A program made the position numbers and the translations under genes. From Paracoccaceae bacterium (GTDB lineage: Bacteria > Pseudomonadota > Alphaproteobacteria > Rhodobacterales > Rhodobacteraceae): 8,299 nucleotides of DNA. Numbering within the stretch: position 1 is the stretch's first letter; every line of letters starts with the position of its first letter. The notes below the pieces were generated by a model, which saw only the letters and a list, made by a program, of their open reading frames with translations, was not told the origin of the DNA and made no database searches. The DNA is taken from assembly GCA_026984895.1 (NCBI GenBank), contig JALSRF010000411.1:1-8299 (forward strand), read 5' to 3'. Shown piece by piece: positions 1-5,402 of the stretch.

Positions 1-201
1 CACAAGACCGCCTGCGGAGGCCTTGCCCCGCGCTGGCTGCCGGCGCCGGGCCGACCGGGCCGACCCCGCGCGCGCGGCCCGCGATTTTCCCGTGCCGGTC
101 GTCTTTTTCGCCGCCTTCTTTTGCGGGGCCGGCCTTTTTCGGGCCGGATAGCGCTTGTCCGCCACCAGCGTGGGGCGCTTCTTCTTGTTCGGTCCGCTCA
201 T
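1..201 (-). CDS. N-terminal part of a basic, probably membrane-anchored protein; likely penicillin-binding transglycosylase (PBP1A-like), truncated by window edge
   Basis: An open frame runs leftward from the ATG at 201-199 to the window edge, 67 codons with no stop. It begins MSGPNKKKRPTLVADKRYPA and continues as a Lys/Arg/Ala/Pro-rich stretch with no membrane segment yet. A short 'LVADKRY' core inside a long basic cytoplasmic tail is what I recall from the N-termini of bifunctional penicillin-binding proteins (glycosyltransferase plus transpeptidase) in Rhodobacteraceae, where a transmembrane helix and catalytic domains follow. Those domains lie outside the window, so the product is an inference from the tail alone. 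A promoter with -35 CTGACA and -10 TATCTA lies just upstream, giving a leader of about 26 bases; the ribosome binding site is weak. Another basic-tailed protein is possible. The reading frame itself is fairly secure because of the promoter fit and the ordered composition. Confidence 0.6.
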   Translation of the reverse strand, partial: MSGPNKKKRPTLVADKRYPARKRPAPQKKAAKKTTGTGKSRAARAGSARSARRRQPARGKASAGGLV

Positions 202-233
202 GGACTGTTCCGGATACCTGCTCGTTTGCTGGG

Positions 234-262
234 TAGATAGCCCCTGCGGGCGGGATTGTCAG
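234..262 (-). promoter_or_regulatory. Predicted sigma70-type promoter of the leftward gene at 1-201
   Basis: Read on the minus strand, -35 CTGACA (262-257, five of six consensus bases) is followed by a 17-base spacer and -10 TATCTA (239-234). Transcription would start near 227, about 26 bases before the ATG at 201. The -35 box lies inside the palindrome at 254-271. Confidence 0.5.
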
Positions 263-280
263 GGGACAATCGACCGCAGG
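243..280. promoter_or_regulatory. Nested inverted repeat overlapping the promoter, possible operator
   Basis: The inner perfect palindrome is GATTGTC (254-260), AGGG, GACAATC (265-271). An outer pair, CCTGCGG (243-249) and CCGCAGG (274-280), flanks it. The inner dyad covers the predicted -35 box of the leftward gene, the usual place for a repressor site. Two five-base half-sites (TTGTC and GACAA) four bases apart resemble the geometry of CRP/FNR-family sites, but the half-site is not the canonical TTGAT or TGTGA. The regulator is unknown. In RNA the whole element could also fold as one imperfect hairpin. Confidence 0.5.
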
Positions 281-434
281 CAGGAAATCCCGGGCCGGTT
301 CCGGCGATTCCCCGGTGATCAAATATTGGGCATTTCCGCGCCACGCTGCACGTTTTCTGGATGACCCGCGCCTGCCGACACAATGTCGCACGCCGCCCGG
401 GCCGGTCGCCTTGCCATATCGCGCACGCTTGCAA

Positions 435-469
435 TGCAGGGGCCATGAGGGCCCGCCCGGGCACCTGCA
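435..469 (+). repeat. Inverted repeat in the glnK leader
   Basis: TGCAGG (435-440) and CCTGCA (464-469) are inverted copies enclosing a very GC-rich 23-base stretch that itself holds the palindromes GGGCCC and GCCCGGGC. The structure ends three bases before the glnK Shine-Dalgarno. It could affect access to that site or be a protein-binding dyad. I found no convincing sigma54 (GG-N10-GC) or sigma70 promoter for glnK in 202-486, so its promoter stays unassigned. Confidence 0.3.
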
Positions 470-472
470 ATC

Positions 473-478
473 AGGAGG
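473..478 (+). promoter_or_regulatory. Ribosome binding site fixing the GTG start of glnK
   Basis: A perfect AGGAGG lies eight bases before the GTG at 487. It decides the start in favour of a 112-residue protein beginning MKLIIAAIKPF, rather than the longer open frame that reaches back to an ATG at 361. Confidence 0.85.
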
Positions 479-486
479 AACAGGAC

Positions 487-825
487 GTGAAACTGATCAT
501 CGCAGCGATCAAGCCGTTCAAGCTGGAGGAGGTCCGCGAAGCGCTGACCGAAGTCGGCGTGCGCGGCATGATGGTATCCGACATCAAGGGCTTTGGCGCG
601 CAGTCCGGCCATACAGAAATTTACCGCGGTGCCGAATACGCGGTGAATTTCGTGCCGAAGGTGAAACTTGAAATCGTCGTTGCCGCGGACCAGGCCGATC
701 AGGTGGTGGAAACCATTGCCACCACCGCGCGCACCGACAAGATCGGCGATGGCAAGATATTCGTGCTGGATGTGGAAAGCGCCCTGCGCGTGCGCACCGG
801 CGAAACCGACGAAAACGCAATCTGA
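487..825 (+). CDS. glnK: PII nitrogen-regulatory protein GlnK
   Basis: This cytoplasmic trimeric PII signal protein binds ATP/ADP and 2-oxoglutarate and, when nitrogen is plentiful, plugs the AmtB channel to stop ammonium uptake. At 112 residues it has the standard family length. The T-loop signature YRGAEY is at 46-51, with the uridylylation target at Tyr51. The B-loop IGDGKIF is at 86-92, and RVRTGE at 101-106 supplies C-loop nucleotide contacts. Position 84 is Asp (TDKIGDG), where Escherichia coli has Gly. The protein starts with GTG after a perfect AGGAGG. The next gene is amtB, 29 bases downstream; this glnK-amtB pairing is the conserved arrangement and favours GlnK over GlnB, which usually sits beside glnA. 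Nitrogen control through NtrC is expected from the family, but no binding site was clear in the sequence. Confidence 0.96.
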   Translation: MKLIIAAIKPFKLEEVREALTEVGVRGMMVSDIKGFGAQSGHTEIYRGAEYAVNFVPKVKLEIVVAADQADQVVETIATTARTDKIGDGKIFVLDVESALRVRTGETDENAI

Positions 826-854
826 GCGCTTCTCTCAAGACGAAGGTAACCGAA

Positions 855-2165
855 ATGACGAAACTTCTGAAATTTTCTGCAACGCTCGGAGCGCTTGCGC
901 TTGCCGCCGCTCCGGCGCTTGCCCAGGACGCGACGATGGACAAGGGCGATGTCGCCTGGATGATGACCTCGACCATCCTCGTCCTGTTCATGATCATCCC
1001 CGGACTGGCCCTGTTTTACGGTGGCCTCGTGCGCAGCAAGAACATGCTGTCGGTGCTGATGCAATGCACCATGATCACCGCGGTGGTGATGGTGGTCTGG
1101 GTCGTCTGGGGCTACTCGATGGCCTTTGGCGGCGGCACCAGCCCCTACTGGGGCGGGCTCGGCAAGCTGTTCCTGAAAGGCGTGAACATGGACAGCATGG
1201 CGGCCACCTTTACCGACGGCGTGGTGATCCCGGAATACGTGTTCATCGCCTTCCAGATGACCTTTGCCGCGATCACCCCGGCGCTGATCGTCGGCGCCTT
1301 TGCCGAGCGCATCAAGTTCAAGGCGGTTCTGCTGTTCGTCGTGCTCTGGGTGACGGTGGTCTATTTCCCGATCGCCCACATGGTCTGGGACGGCGCCGGG
1401 TTGATCTTCAACATGGGCGCGCTTGATTTCGCCGGCGGCACGGTGGTGCATATCAACGCCGGGATCGCGGCGCTGGTCGGCGCGCTGGTGATCGGCAAGC
1501 GCAAGGGGTTCGGCAAGGAAAACATGGCCCCGCATTCGATGACGCTGACGATGGTGGGCGCGGCGATGCTGTGGTTCGGCTGGTTCGGCTTCAACGCCGG
1601 CTCCAACCTCGAGGCCAACGGCGGCGCGGCGCTGGCGCTGATCAACACCTTCACCGCGACCGCGGGCGCGATCATCGCCTGGTCGCTGATCGAAGGGCTG
1701 GCGCGGGGCAAGGCCTCGATGCTGGGCGCGGTGTCCGGCATGGTCGCGGGGCTTGTCGCGGTGACGCCGGCGGCGGGATCGGTCGGGCCGGTGGGCGCCA
1801 TCGTGCTGGGCATGATCGCTTCGCTGGTCTGCTACTTCTTCGTCACCACGGTGAAAAACGCCTTTGGCTACGATGACAGCCTCGACGTCTTCGGCATCCA
1901 CGGCATCGGCGGCATCATCGGCGCTGTCGGCACCGGTATCTTCACCGCGCCGGGGCTGGGCGGCGTCGGCGGCGCCGACTATTCGCTGGCCGGTCAGACC
2001 TTCATCCAGATCAAGGCAGTTCTGATCACCATCGTCTGGAGCGGGGTTGCGTCCTTCGTGCTCTACAAGCTGGTAGACATGCTGGTCGGGCTGCGGGTGG
2101 ATGCGGAAACCGAATCCCAGGGTCTGGATCTGACATCGCACGGCGAGGTTGCCTATAACCACTGA
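855..2165 (+). CDS. amtB: Ammonium transporter AmtB
   Basis: This inner-membrane trimeric channel of the Amt/Mep/Rh family takes up ammonium. It has 436 residues. Residues 1-23 form a signal peptide (basic MTKLLK, hydrophobic core, cleavage after ALA before QDAT), followed by about 11 hydrophobic segments. The family signature DFAGGTVVHINAG is at 191-203. The pore twin histidines are His199 and His349 (FGIHGIGG). The external recruitment site has Phe137 (QMTFAAITP), and Trp243 and Ser250 within WFGWFGFNAGS, equivalent to E. coli Phe107, Trp212 and Ser219; Phe246 matches the lower Phe-gate residue 215. The cytoplasmic tail GLDLTSHGEVAYN near the C-terminus is the conserved GlnK-docking tail. 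A GAAGG ribosome binding site lies eight bases upstream. The gene is co-transcribed with glnK and followed by a hairpin terminator. All key residues are present. Confidence 0.97.
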   Translation: MTKLLKFSATLGALALAAAPALAQDATMDKGDVAWMMTSTILVLFMIIPGLALFYGGLVRSKNMLSVLMQCTMITAVVMVVWVVWGYSMAFGGGTSPYWGGLGKLFLKGVNMDSMAATFTDGVVIPEYVFIAFQMTFAAITPALIVGAFAERIKFKAVLLFVVLWVTVVYFPIAHMVWDGAGLIFNMGALDFAGGTVVHINAGIAALVGALVIGKRKGFGKENMAPHSMTLTMVGAAMLWFGWFGFNAGSNLEANGGAALALINTFTATAGAIIAWSLIEGLARGKASMLGAVSGMVAGLVAVTPAAGSVGPVGAIVLGMIASLVCYFFVTTVKNAFGYDDSLDVFGIHGIGGIIGAVGTGIFTAPGLGGVGGADYSLAGQTFIQIKAVLITIVWSGVASFVLYKLVDMLVGLRVDAETESQGLDLTSHGEVAYNH

Positions 2166-2187
2166 TCCGAGAGGGGTTGAACCGGGC

Positions 2188-2209
2188 GCCCGGGCATTCG
2201 TGCCCGGGC
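2188..2209 (+). terminator. Hairpin terminator of glnK-amtB
   Basis: A perfect nine-base stem GCCCGGGCA / TGCCCGGGC closes a TTCG tetraloop, 22 bases after the amtB stop. The following ATTCTCG is only a weak T tract, so termination may be partial or Rho-assisted. The stable UUCG-type loop makes a chance structure unlikely. Confidence 0.7.
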
Positions 2210-2236
2210 ATTCTCGTCGCAGCCCGGCCCGACGAG

Positions 2237-2681
2237 ATGACCCCCTATTTCGGATTCCCGAAAGGAGCCGGCAAGCACCTTGATCCCAAAACCGCGACCT
2301 GATCTCGGTCATCACCAAGGTCGATGTGCAGACCGAAAACGGCCTGAAACAATATCTGACCAGAGCGCTTCGCAATGGCTGCACCCGGAACGAGGTCATC
2401 GACGCCCTGCTCACGGCCTTCCCGACCCTGGGCCTGGTCAGGATCGTCTGGGCGGCAGACATCATCCCGGATGATGAACATCAACGGTTTCGCGATCGAA
2501 GCCCTGAATGGCGACGCGCAATGGCACAAGCCGGGCGCGCTCGAGCATTTCCCGGAAAGAAAAGCAACGCGTGTCACCTCGGGCTACCGGTCGCTGTTTG
2601 TCTACCACGCAGGCGACAACCTGCGCGTCCATGGCGGCAACTGCCCGCATCAACGACGGCATGGTGCAGGCCTGGTGGTAG
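2237..2681 (+). pseudogene. Degraded carboxymuconolactone-decarboxylase-like / Rieske fusion gene
   Basis: Three reading frames in succession spell one coherent protein. From 2237, MTPYFGFPKGAGKHLDPKT runs into a stop, but the frame starting at 2293 continues with RDLISVITKVDVQTENG and on to RNGCTRNEVIDALLTAFPTL and IVWAADII, typical of a carboxymuconolactone decarboxylase (AhpD-like) domain. At about 2473 the frame shifts again to NINGFAIEALNGDAQWHK, then SLFVYHAGDNLRVHGGNCPHQ, the first half of a Rieske [2Fe-2S] fold with its first Cys-x-His motif. The second motif (CPxHG) is missing. After 2643 another frame gives ARINDGMVQAWW and a TAG at 2679, a plausible Rieske C-terminal strand. One lost base near 2291-2295, one extra base near 2473 and an internal deletion near 2643-2650 explain the pattern. 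No good ribosome binding site precedes the ATG. The family assignment is from memory of such fusions. Sequencing errors could explain single shifts but not the missing motif. Confidence 0.7.
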
Positions 2682-2690
2682 GGTCGCATG

Positions 2691-2710
2691 CCTCCGGCGG
2701 GGATATTTTT
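2691..2710 (+). terminator. Terminator-like motif after the pseudogene
   Basis: CCTCCGGCGGGG can form a short stem (CCTC with GGGG, loop CGGC) and is followed by ATATTTTT. It starts ten bases after the pseudogene's final stop. I recall the string CCTCCGGCGGGGATATTT recurring downstream of genes in Rhodobacteraceae genomes, which suggests a family-typical terminator or processing signal. It also forms the left arm of the larger inverted repeat at 2699-2756. Confidence 0.5.
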
Positions 2711-2756
2711 CGGACAGAAGAAGATCACGGCCATTCTTCTGTCTGCAAATATCCCC
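2699..2756. repeat. Long two-block inverted repeat between convergent genes
   Basis: GGGGATATTT (2699-2708) matches AAATATCCCC (2747-2756), and GACAGAAGAA (2713-2722) matches TTCTTCTGTC (2734-2743) in inverted order. The blocks are offset by only four and three bases, and the central loop is 11 bases. The right arm continues as CGAGCGGAG, a changed version of the left flank read in reverse. It lies between the end of the pseudogene and the converging aminotransferase gene, so it may act as a two-way terminator made from two facing copies of one motif. Confidence 0.65.
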
Positions 2757-2771
2757 CGAGCGGAGCGGAAT

Positions 2772-2789
2772 TGCCCCCGAACGGGGGCA
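2772..2789. terminator. GC hairpin between convergent genes
   Basis: A perfect stem TGCCCCC / GGGGGCA closes a GAAC loop. There is no T tract next to it on either strand, so on its own it is a weak terminator. It probably backs up the neighbouring hairpin at 2804-2820, which has the same loop style. Confidence 0.4.
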
Positions 2790-2803
2790 GGCGAAAATAA
2801 CCT

Positions 2804-2820
2804 GCGCCCGGAACGGGCGC
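2804..2820 (-). terminator. Terminator of the sseA-aminotransferase operon
   Basis: A perfect seven-base stem GCGCCCG / CGGGCGC closes a three-base loop, 13 bases after the aminotransferase stop. Read on the minus strand, it is followed by AGGTTATTTTCG, a short T-rich run. Confidence 0.6.
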
Positions 2821-2833
2821 GCCGCATGGCAGT

Positions 2834-4018
2834 TCAGACGCCTGCCTCCGTGATCGCCTCGGCAAGGACAGGCACGGTTCGCGCGTTCAGACCCGCGATG
2901 TTCATGCGGCTGTCGCCGATCATGTAGATGCCGTGTTTTTCGCGCATCTGCGCGACTTGTTCGGGCGTCGCGCCGATGCGCGAGAACATGCCGCGGTGGC
3001 GGGCGATGAAGTCGAAACGGTCGGAATTGGTGCGCTGGCGCAGCTCGTCGGCCAGTTGCTGGCGCAGCGCCAACATGCCCAGGCGCACCTCTTCCAGTTC
3101 GCTTTGCCAGTCGGCGCGCAGGGCCTCATCGTTCAGGATCATCGTCACCAGCCGTGCGCCGTGGTCCGGCGGAAAGGAATAGTTCTGCCGGTTCAGGAAA
3201 TTCAGGTTGCCCTGCGTGACGGGCTTCATCTTCGCGTCCGGCGAGATCGCCATCAGCAGACCGGTGCGTTCGCGGTAGATGCCGAAGTTTTTCGAGCAGC
3301 TCGCCGCGATCAGCACTTCGGGCAGGCGCGAGGCGACCAGCCGGGTGGCGGCGGCGTCTTCGTCCAGCCCGTCGCCGAACCCCTGGTAGGCGATGTCGAT
3401 GAAGGGGATGGCGCCGGTCTTTTCCAGCAGCGCCACCACCTCTTGCCATTGATCCCGCGTCAGGTTGGCGCCGGTGGGGTTGTGGCAGCAGCCGTGCAGC
3501 AGCACCACATCGCCGGCCTTCACGCCCGCCAGGTCGTCCATCATGCCGGCGAAATCGACATCGCGCGTGGCGTCGTCGAAATAGCGATACTCGGCCATGT
3601 TCATCTTGAGAAACCTGATGATCGAGGGGTGGTTCGGCCAGGTCGGGGCCGACAGCCACACGGTCGCATCAGGATTTGCAATGCGGATCAGTTCCAGCGC
3701 CTGGCGGATCGCGCCGGTGCCGCCCGGGGTGGCCGCGGCCGCGAGCCGGCTTTCGTCGCGGGCATCGCCAAGGATCAGGGTCGAGAGCGCTTCGCCGTAG
3801 GCCGGATCGCCTGCCAGCCCGGTATAGGCCTTGGTTTCCTGCGTTTCCCACAGCGCGTGTTCGGCCGCCTTGATCGCGCGCATCACCGGCGTCACGCCTT
3901 GTGCGTTCTTGTAAACGCCAACGCCCAGGTCGATCTTGTTCTCGCGCGGGTCGTCGCGGAACATCTGCATCAGTTGCAGGATCTTGTCGGCGGGCTGCGG
4001 TTTCAGGTTGCTCAGCAT
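2834..4018 (-). CDS. Aspartate/aromatic amino acid aminotransferase (class I, PLP-dependent)
   Basis: This cytoplasmic PLP enzyme transfers amino groups between aspartate or aromatic amino acids and 2-oxoglutarate. Its 394 residues match the AspC/TyrB (subgroup I-alpha) length. Landmarks in order: LGVGVYKN (31-38), Trp127 in PTWPNH, the HNPTG motif at 179-183, Asp208 and Tyr211 which hold the cofactor ring, the Schiff-base Lys243 in SCSKNFGIYRERTG, the phosphate-binding Arg251, Arg277 (equivalent to Arg292, side-chain carboxylate specificity), and Arg371 in SRMNIAGL, which binds the alpha-carboxylate. All are present, so it should be active. The start is set by GGAG at 4029-4026, seven bases upstream. 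Its ATG shares one base with the sseA stop (TGATG), so translation is probably coupled. Aspartate aminotransferases also accept cysteine, producing the substrate of the upstream-encoded SseA. Choice between aspC and tyrB is not possible from sequence alone. Confidence 0.93.
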   Translation of the reverse strand: MLSNLKPQPADKILQLMQMFRDDPRENKIDLGVGVYKNAQGVTPVMRAIKAAEHALWETQETKAYTGLAGDPAYGEALSTLILGDARDESRLAAAATPGGTGAIRQALELIRIANPDATVWLSAPTWPNHPSIIRFLKMNMAEYRYFDDATRDVDFAGMMDDLAGVKAGDVVLLHGCCHNPTGANLTRDQWQEVVALLEKTGAIPFIDIAYQGFGDGLDEDAAATRLVASRLPEVLIAASCSKNFGIYRERTGLLMAISPDAKMKPVTQGNLNFLNRQNYSFPPDHGARLVTMILNDEALRADWQSELEEVRLGMLALRQQLADELRQRTNSDRFDFIARHRGMFSRIGATPEQVAQMREKHGIYMIGDSRMNIAGLNARTVPVLAEAITEAGV

Positions 4019-4875
4019 CAGCTTTCTCCGGTTGCGACCGCCAGGTCGTCATACATGCCCCATTCCGACCACGAGCCGTCATAGACGGCGTGGCGGCGGT
4101 GGCCAATCCTTTCCAGCGCGAGATCGATGATGCAGGCGGTCACGCCGGAACCGCAGGTGCTGATCACCGGCCTGTTCAGATCGACCCCGGCGGCGTCGAA
4201 GGCGGCACGCAGCGCCTCGGGCGGCTTCATCGTGCCGTCGGGGTTCAGCAGATCGCTGTAATGGACGTTCTTCGAGCCGGGAATATGGCCGGCGCGCAGC
4301 CCCGCGCGCGGTTCGGGTTCCTCGCCGCGAAACCGCGCGGGCGAGCGGGCGTCGACGATATCGTGATCGCCCAGTTTCGCTGCCGCCGCCACCTGGGTCA
4401 CGTCCTTGATCAGATGCGCCTGGCGCTGCACGGTGATGTGGCGGTCGCGCAGGATCGGCGGCATGTCCTCGGTCTCGCGCCCCTCGGCCTGCCATTTCGG
4501 CAGACCGCCATCGAGCACGGCGATGTCGGTCTTGCCCATCAGGCGGAACATCCACCAGACCCGCGCGGCGCTGCGCAGGCCGATCCCGTCGTAGACCACC
4601 ACCTGGTGGCCGTCGCCCACGCCCATCGCCCGCATCCGGCTGATGAACTTCTCCACCGGCGGCACCGCATGCGGCAGCTCCGAGCGCAGGTCGGCGATTT
4701 CGTCGATGTCGAAGAACCGCGCGCCGGGGATATGGGCCGCCTCGTATTCGGCGCGCGCGTCGCGGCCTTCGCTTTCGAAATACCAGGACGCGTCGAGAAC
4801 CCGCAGGTCCGGGTCTTTCAGGTGGCCGGCCAGCCAGTCCGTTGAAACCAGAGTTTTCGGATCGCTTTGCGGCAT
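4018..4875 (-). CDS. sseA: 3-mercaptopyruvate sulfurtransferase (rhodanese family)
   Basis: This enzyme moves sulfur from 3-mercaptopyruvate to its catalytic cysteine and on to thiols, cyanide or thioredoxin. The 285 residues form two rhodanese domains. The N-terminal, inactive one includes HIPGARFFDIDEIAD (48-62) and VVVYDG (92-97). The catalytic one has DARSPARF (175-182), HIPGSKNVHY (197-206), the active loop CGSGVTA with Cys241, and the C-terminal signature YDGSWSEWG (265-273). CGSGVTA, rather than the CRKGVT loop of thiosulfate sulfurtransferases, points to mercaptopyruvate as substrate. There is no signal peptide, so it is cytoplasmic. AAGGGA upstream serves as ribosome binding site. 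The stop overlaps the aminotransferase start by one base, so the two genes form an operon with sseA first. The predicted promoter is at 4903-4931. Confidence 0.94.
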   Translation of the reverse strand: MPQSDPKTLVSTDWLAGHLKDPDLRVLDASWYFESEGRDARAEYEAAHIPGARFFDIDEIADLRSELPHAVPPVEKFISRMRAMGVGDGHQVVVYDGIGLRSAARVWWMFRLMGKTDIAVLDGGLPKWQAEGRETEDMPPILRDRHITVQRQAHLIKDVTQVAAAAKLGDHDIVDARSPARFRGEEPEPRAGLRAGHIPGSKNVHYSDLLNPDGTMKPPEALRAAFDAAGVDLNRPVISTCGSGVTACIIDLALERIGHRRHAVYDGSWSEWGMYDDLAVATGES

Positions 4876-4902
4876 CGGGTTTCCCTTGAATCAGACGCGC
4901 CC

Positions 4903-4931
4903 TGCCTATCCGCAGGACGCGCACGTTTCAA
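4903..4931 (-). promoter_or_regulatory. Predicted promoter of sseA
   Basis: On the minus strand, TTGAAA (4931-4926) is followed by a 17-base spacer and TAGGCA (4908-4903). The -35 is good and the -10 weak. Transcription would start near 4896, leaving a leader of about 20 bases that contains the AAGGGA ribosome binding site. Confidence 0.35.
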
Positions 4932-4932
4932 G

Positions 4933-4971
4933 GGCCGGACCCCCGCTCTGCCAGCCCGCGCGGGGATGGCC
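4933..4971 (-). terminator. Possible hairpin between the glycine-rich gene and sseA
   Basis: CCCCGC (4941-4946) pairs with GCGGGG (4960-4965), and outer GGCC boxes (4933-4936 and 4968-4971) can pair as well. It lies about 20-60 bases after the stop of the leftward glycine-rich gene. There is no T tract on the minus strand, so it is a weak or Rho-dependent candidate. Confidence 0.3.
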
Positions 4972-4991
4972 GGAGCCTGGGGGCGCCGGTG

Positions 4992-5273
4992 CTACCTGGC
5001 GGCCATTTTCTTGATGATGCCGATGACGGCCATCAGGACTCCGCCACCGACCCCGCCCGAGGCAAGAGAGCTGACAATCGATCCGATGTCGAGACCACCG
5101 GTAGCGCCCGCGGCGCCGCCGCCCAGAAGCCCGCCAAGCAGTTGCCCGCCCAGTCCGCCGCCGACAATGCCGGCCAGAGAGTTTCCCAGGGTCCCAAGGC
5201 TCTGGTTCTTCATGAGGCCACCGGCGACGTTTCCGCCGACCGCGCCGGAAATCAACTGAATGAGAAGTTCCAT
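4992..5273 (-). CDS. Small glycine-rich hydrophobic protein, function unknown
   Basis: The 93-residue product begins MELLIQLISGAVGGNVAGGL and contains 28 glycines. A middle block (37-60) is almost only Gly, Leu and Ala with GG pairs, followed by LDIGSIVSSLASGG and a hydrophobic segment VLMAVIGIIKK (79-89) ending in basic residues. Repeated G-x3-G spacing is the glycine-zipper pattern found in small membrane-associated proteins, so membrane insertion or self-association is likely, but no activity can be assigned. I recall similar small proteins annotated as conserved hypothetical in other bacteria. The reading frame is supported by a strong AGGAAGGA seven bases before the ATG and a possible promoter at 5344-5372. 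It sits alone between smpB and sseA, all on the same strand. Confidence 0.75.
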   Translation of the reverse strand: MELLIQLISGAVGGNVAGGLMKNQSLGTLGNSLAGIVGGGLGGQLLGGLLGGGAAGATGGLDIGSIVSSLASGGVGGGVLMAVIGIIKKMAAR

Positions 5274-5343
5274 AATCGTCCTTCCTGCAGGGCCGAGAAT
5301 GCTTCGACGCCAGAACCGGCCCCGACTGGCACTGGCTTGGGGA

Positions 5344-5372
5344 AGTGTTGTTCAGGGGAAAGAAACAATCAA
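5344..5372 (-). promoter_or_regulatory. Possible promoter of the glycine-rich small gene
   Basis: On the minus strand, TTGATT (5372-5367), a 17-base spacer and AACACT (5349-5344) lie in the most AT-rich part of the smpB-downstream gap. The -35 matches four of six consensus bases and the -10 matches three. The leader would be about 64 bases. No terminator for smpB was found in 5274-5402, so read-through is also possible. Confidence 0.3.
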
Positions 5373-5402
5373 TGGGAAAATTCGGGGCGCATTCACCCTC
5401 GT

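Noticed and set aside
401..422. Sigma54 promoter for glnK (GG...TTGC)
   Set aside because: The GG to GC spacing is 11 bases or does not match, and the TGGCAC element is absent.
361..486. N-terminal extension of GlnK from an ATG at 361
   Set aside because: The extension is Arg/Cys/Pro-rich and unlike any PII protein; the AGGAGG before GTG 487 fixes the start.
699..2465. 588-codon open frame on the minus strand opposite glnK-amtB and the pseudogene
   Set aside because: It is rich in His, Asp, Arg and Gln with no domain, as expected for the complement of a GC-rich membrane-protein gene, and it crosses a terminator.
2471..2800. Separate Rieske-type gene starting at ATGATG (2471)
   Set aside because: It has only the first cluster motif, and after CPHQ it turns into Ser/Gly/Pro-rich sequence running through the terminator repeats. 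It fits better as part of the broken fusion gene.
2933..4084. 383-codon plus-strand open frame opposite the aminotransferase gene
   Set aside because: The opposite strand encodes an intact enzyme with every catalytic residue; this frame is a codon-bias shadow.
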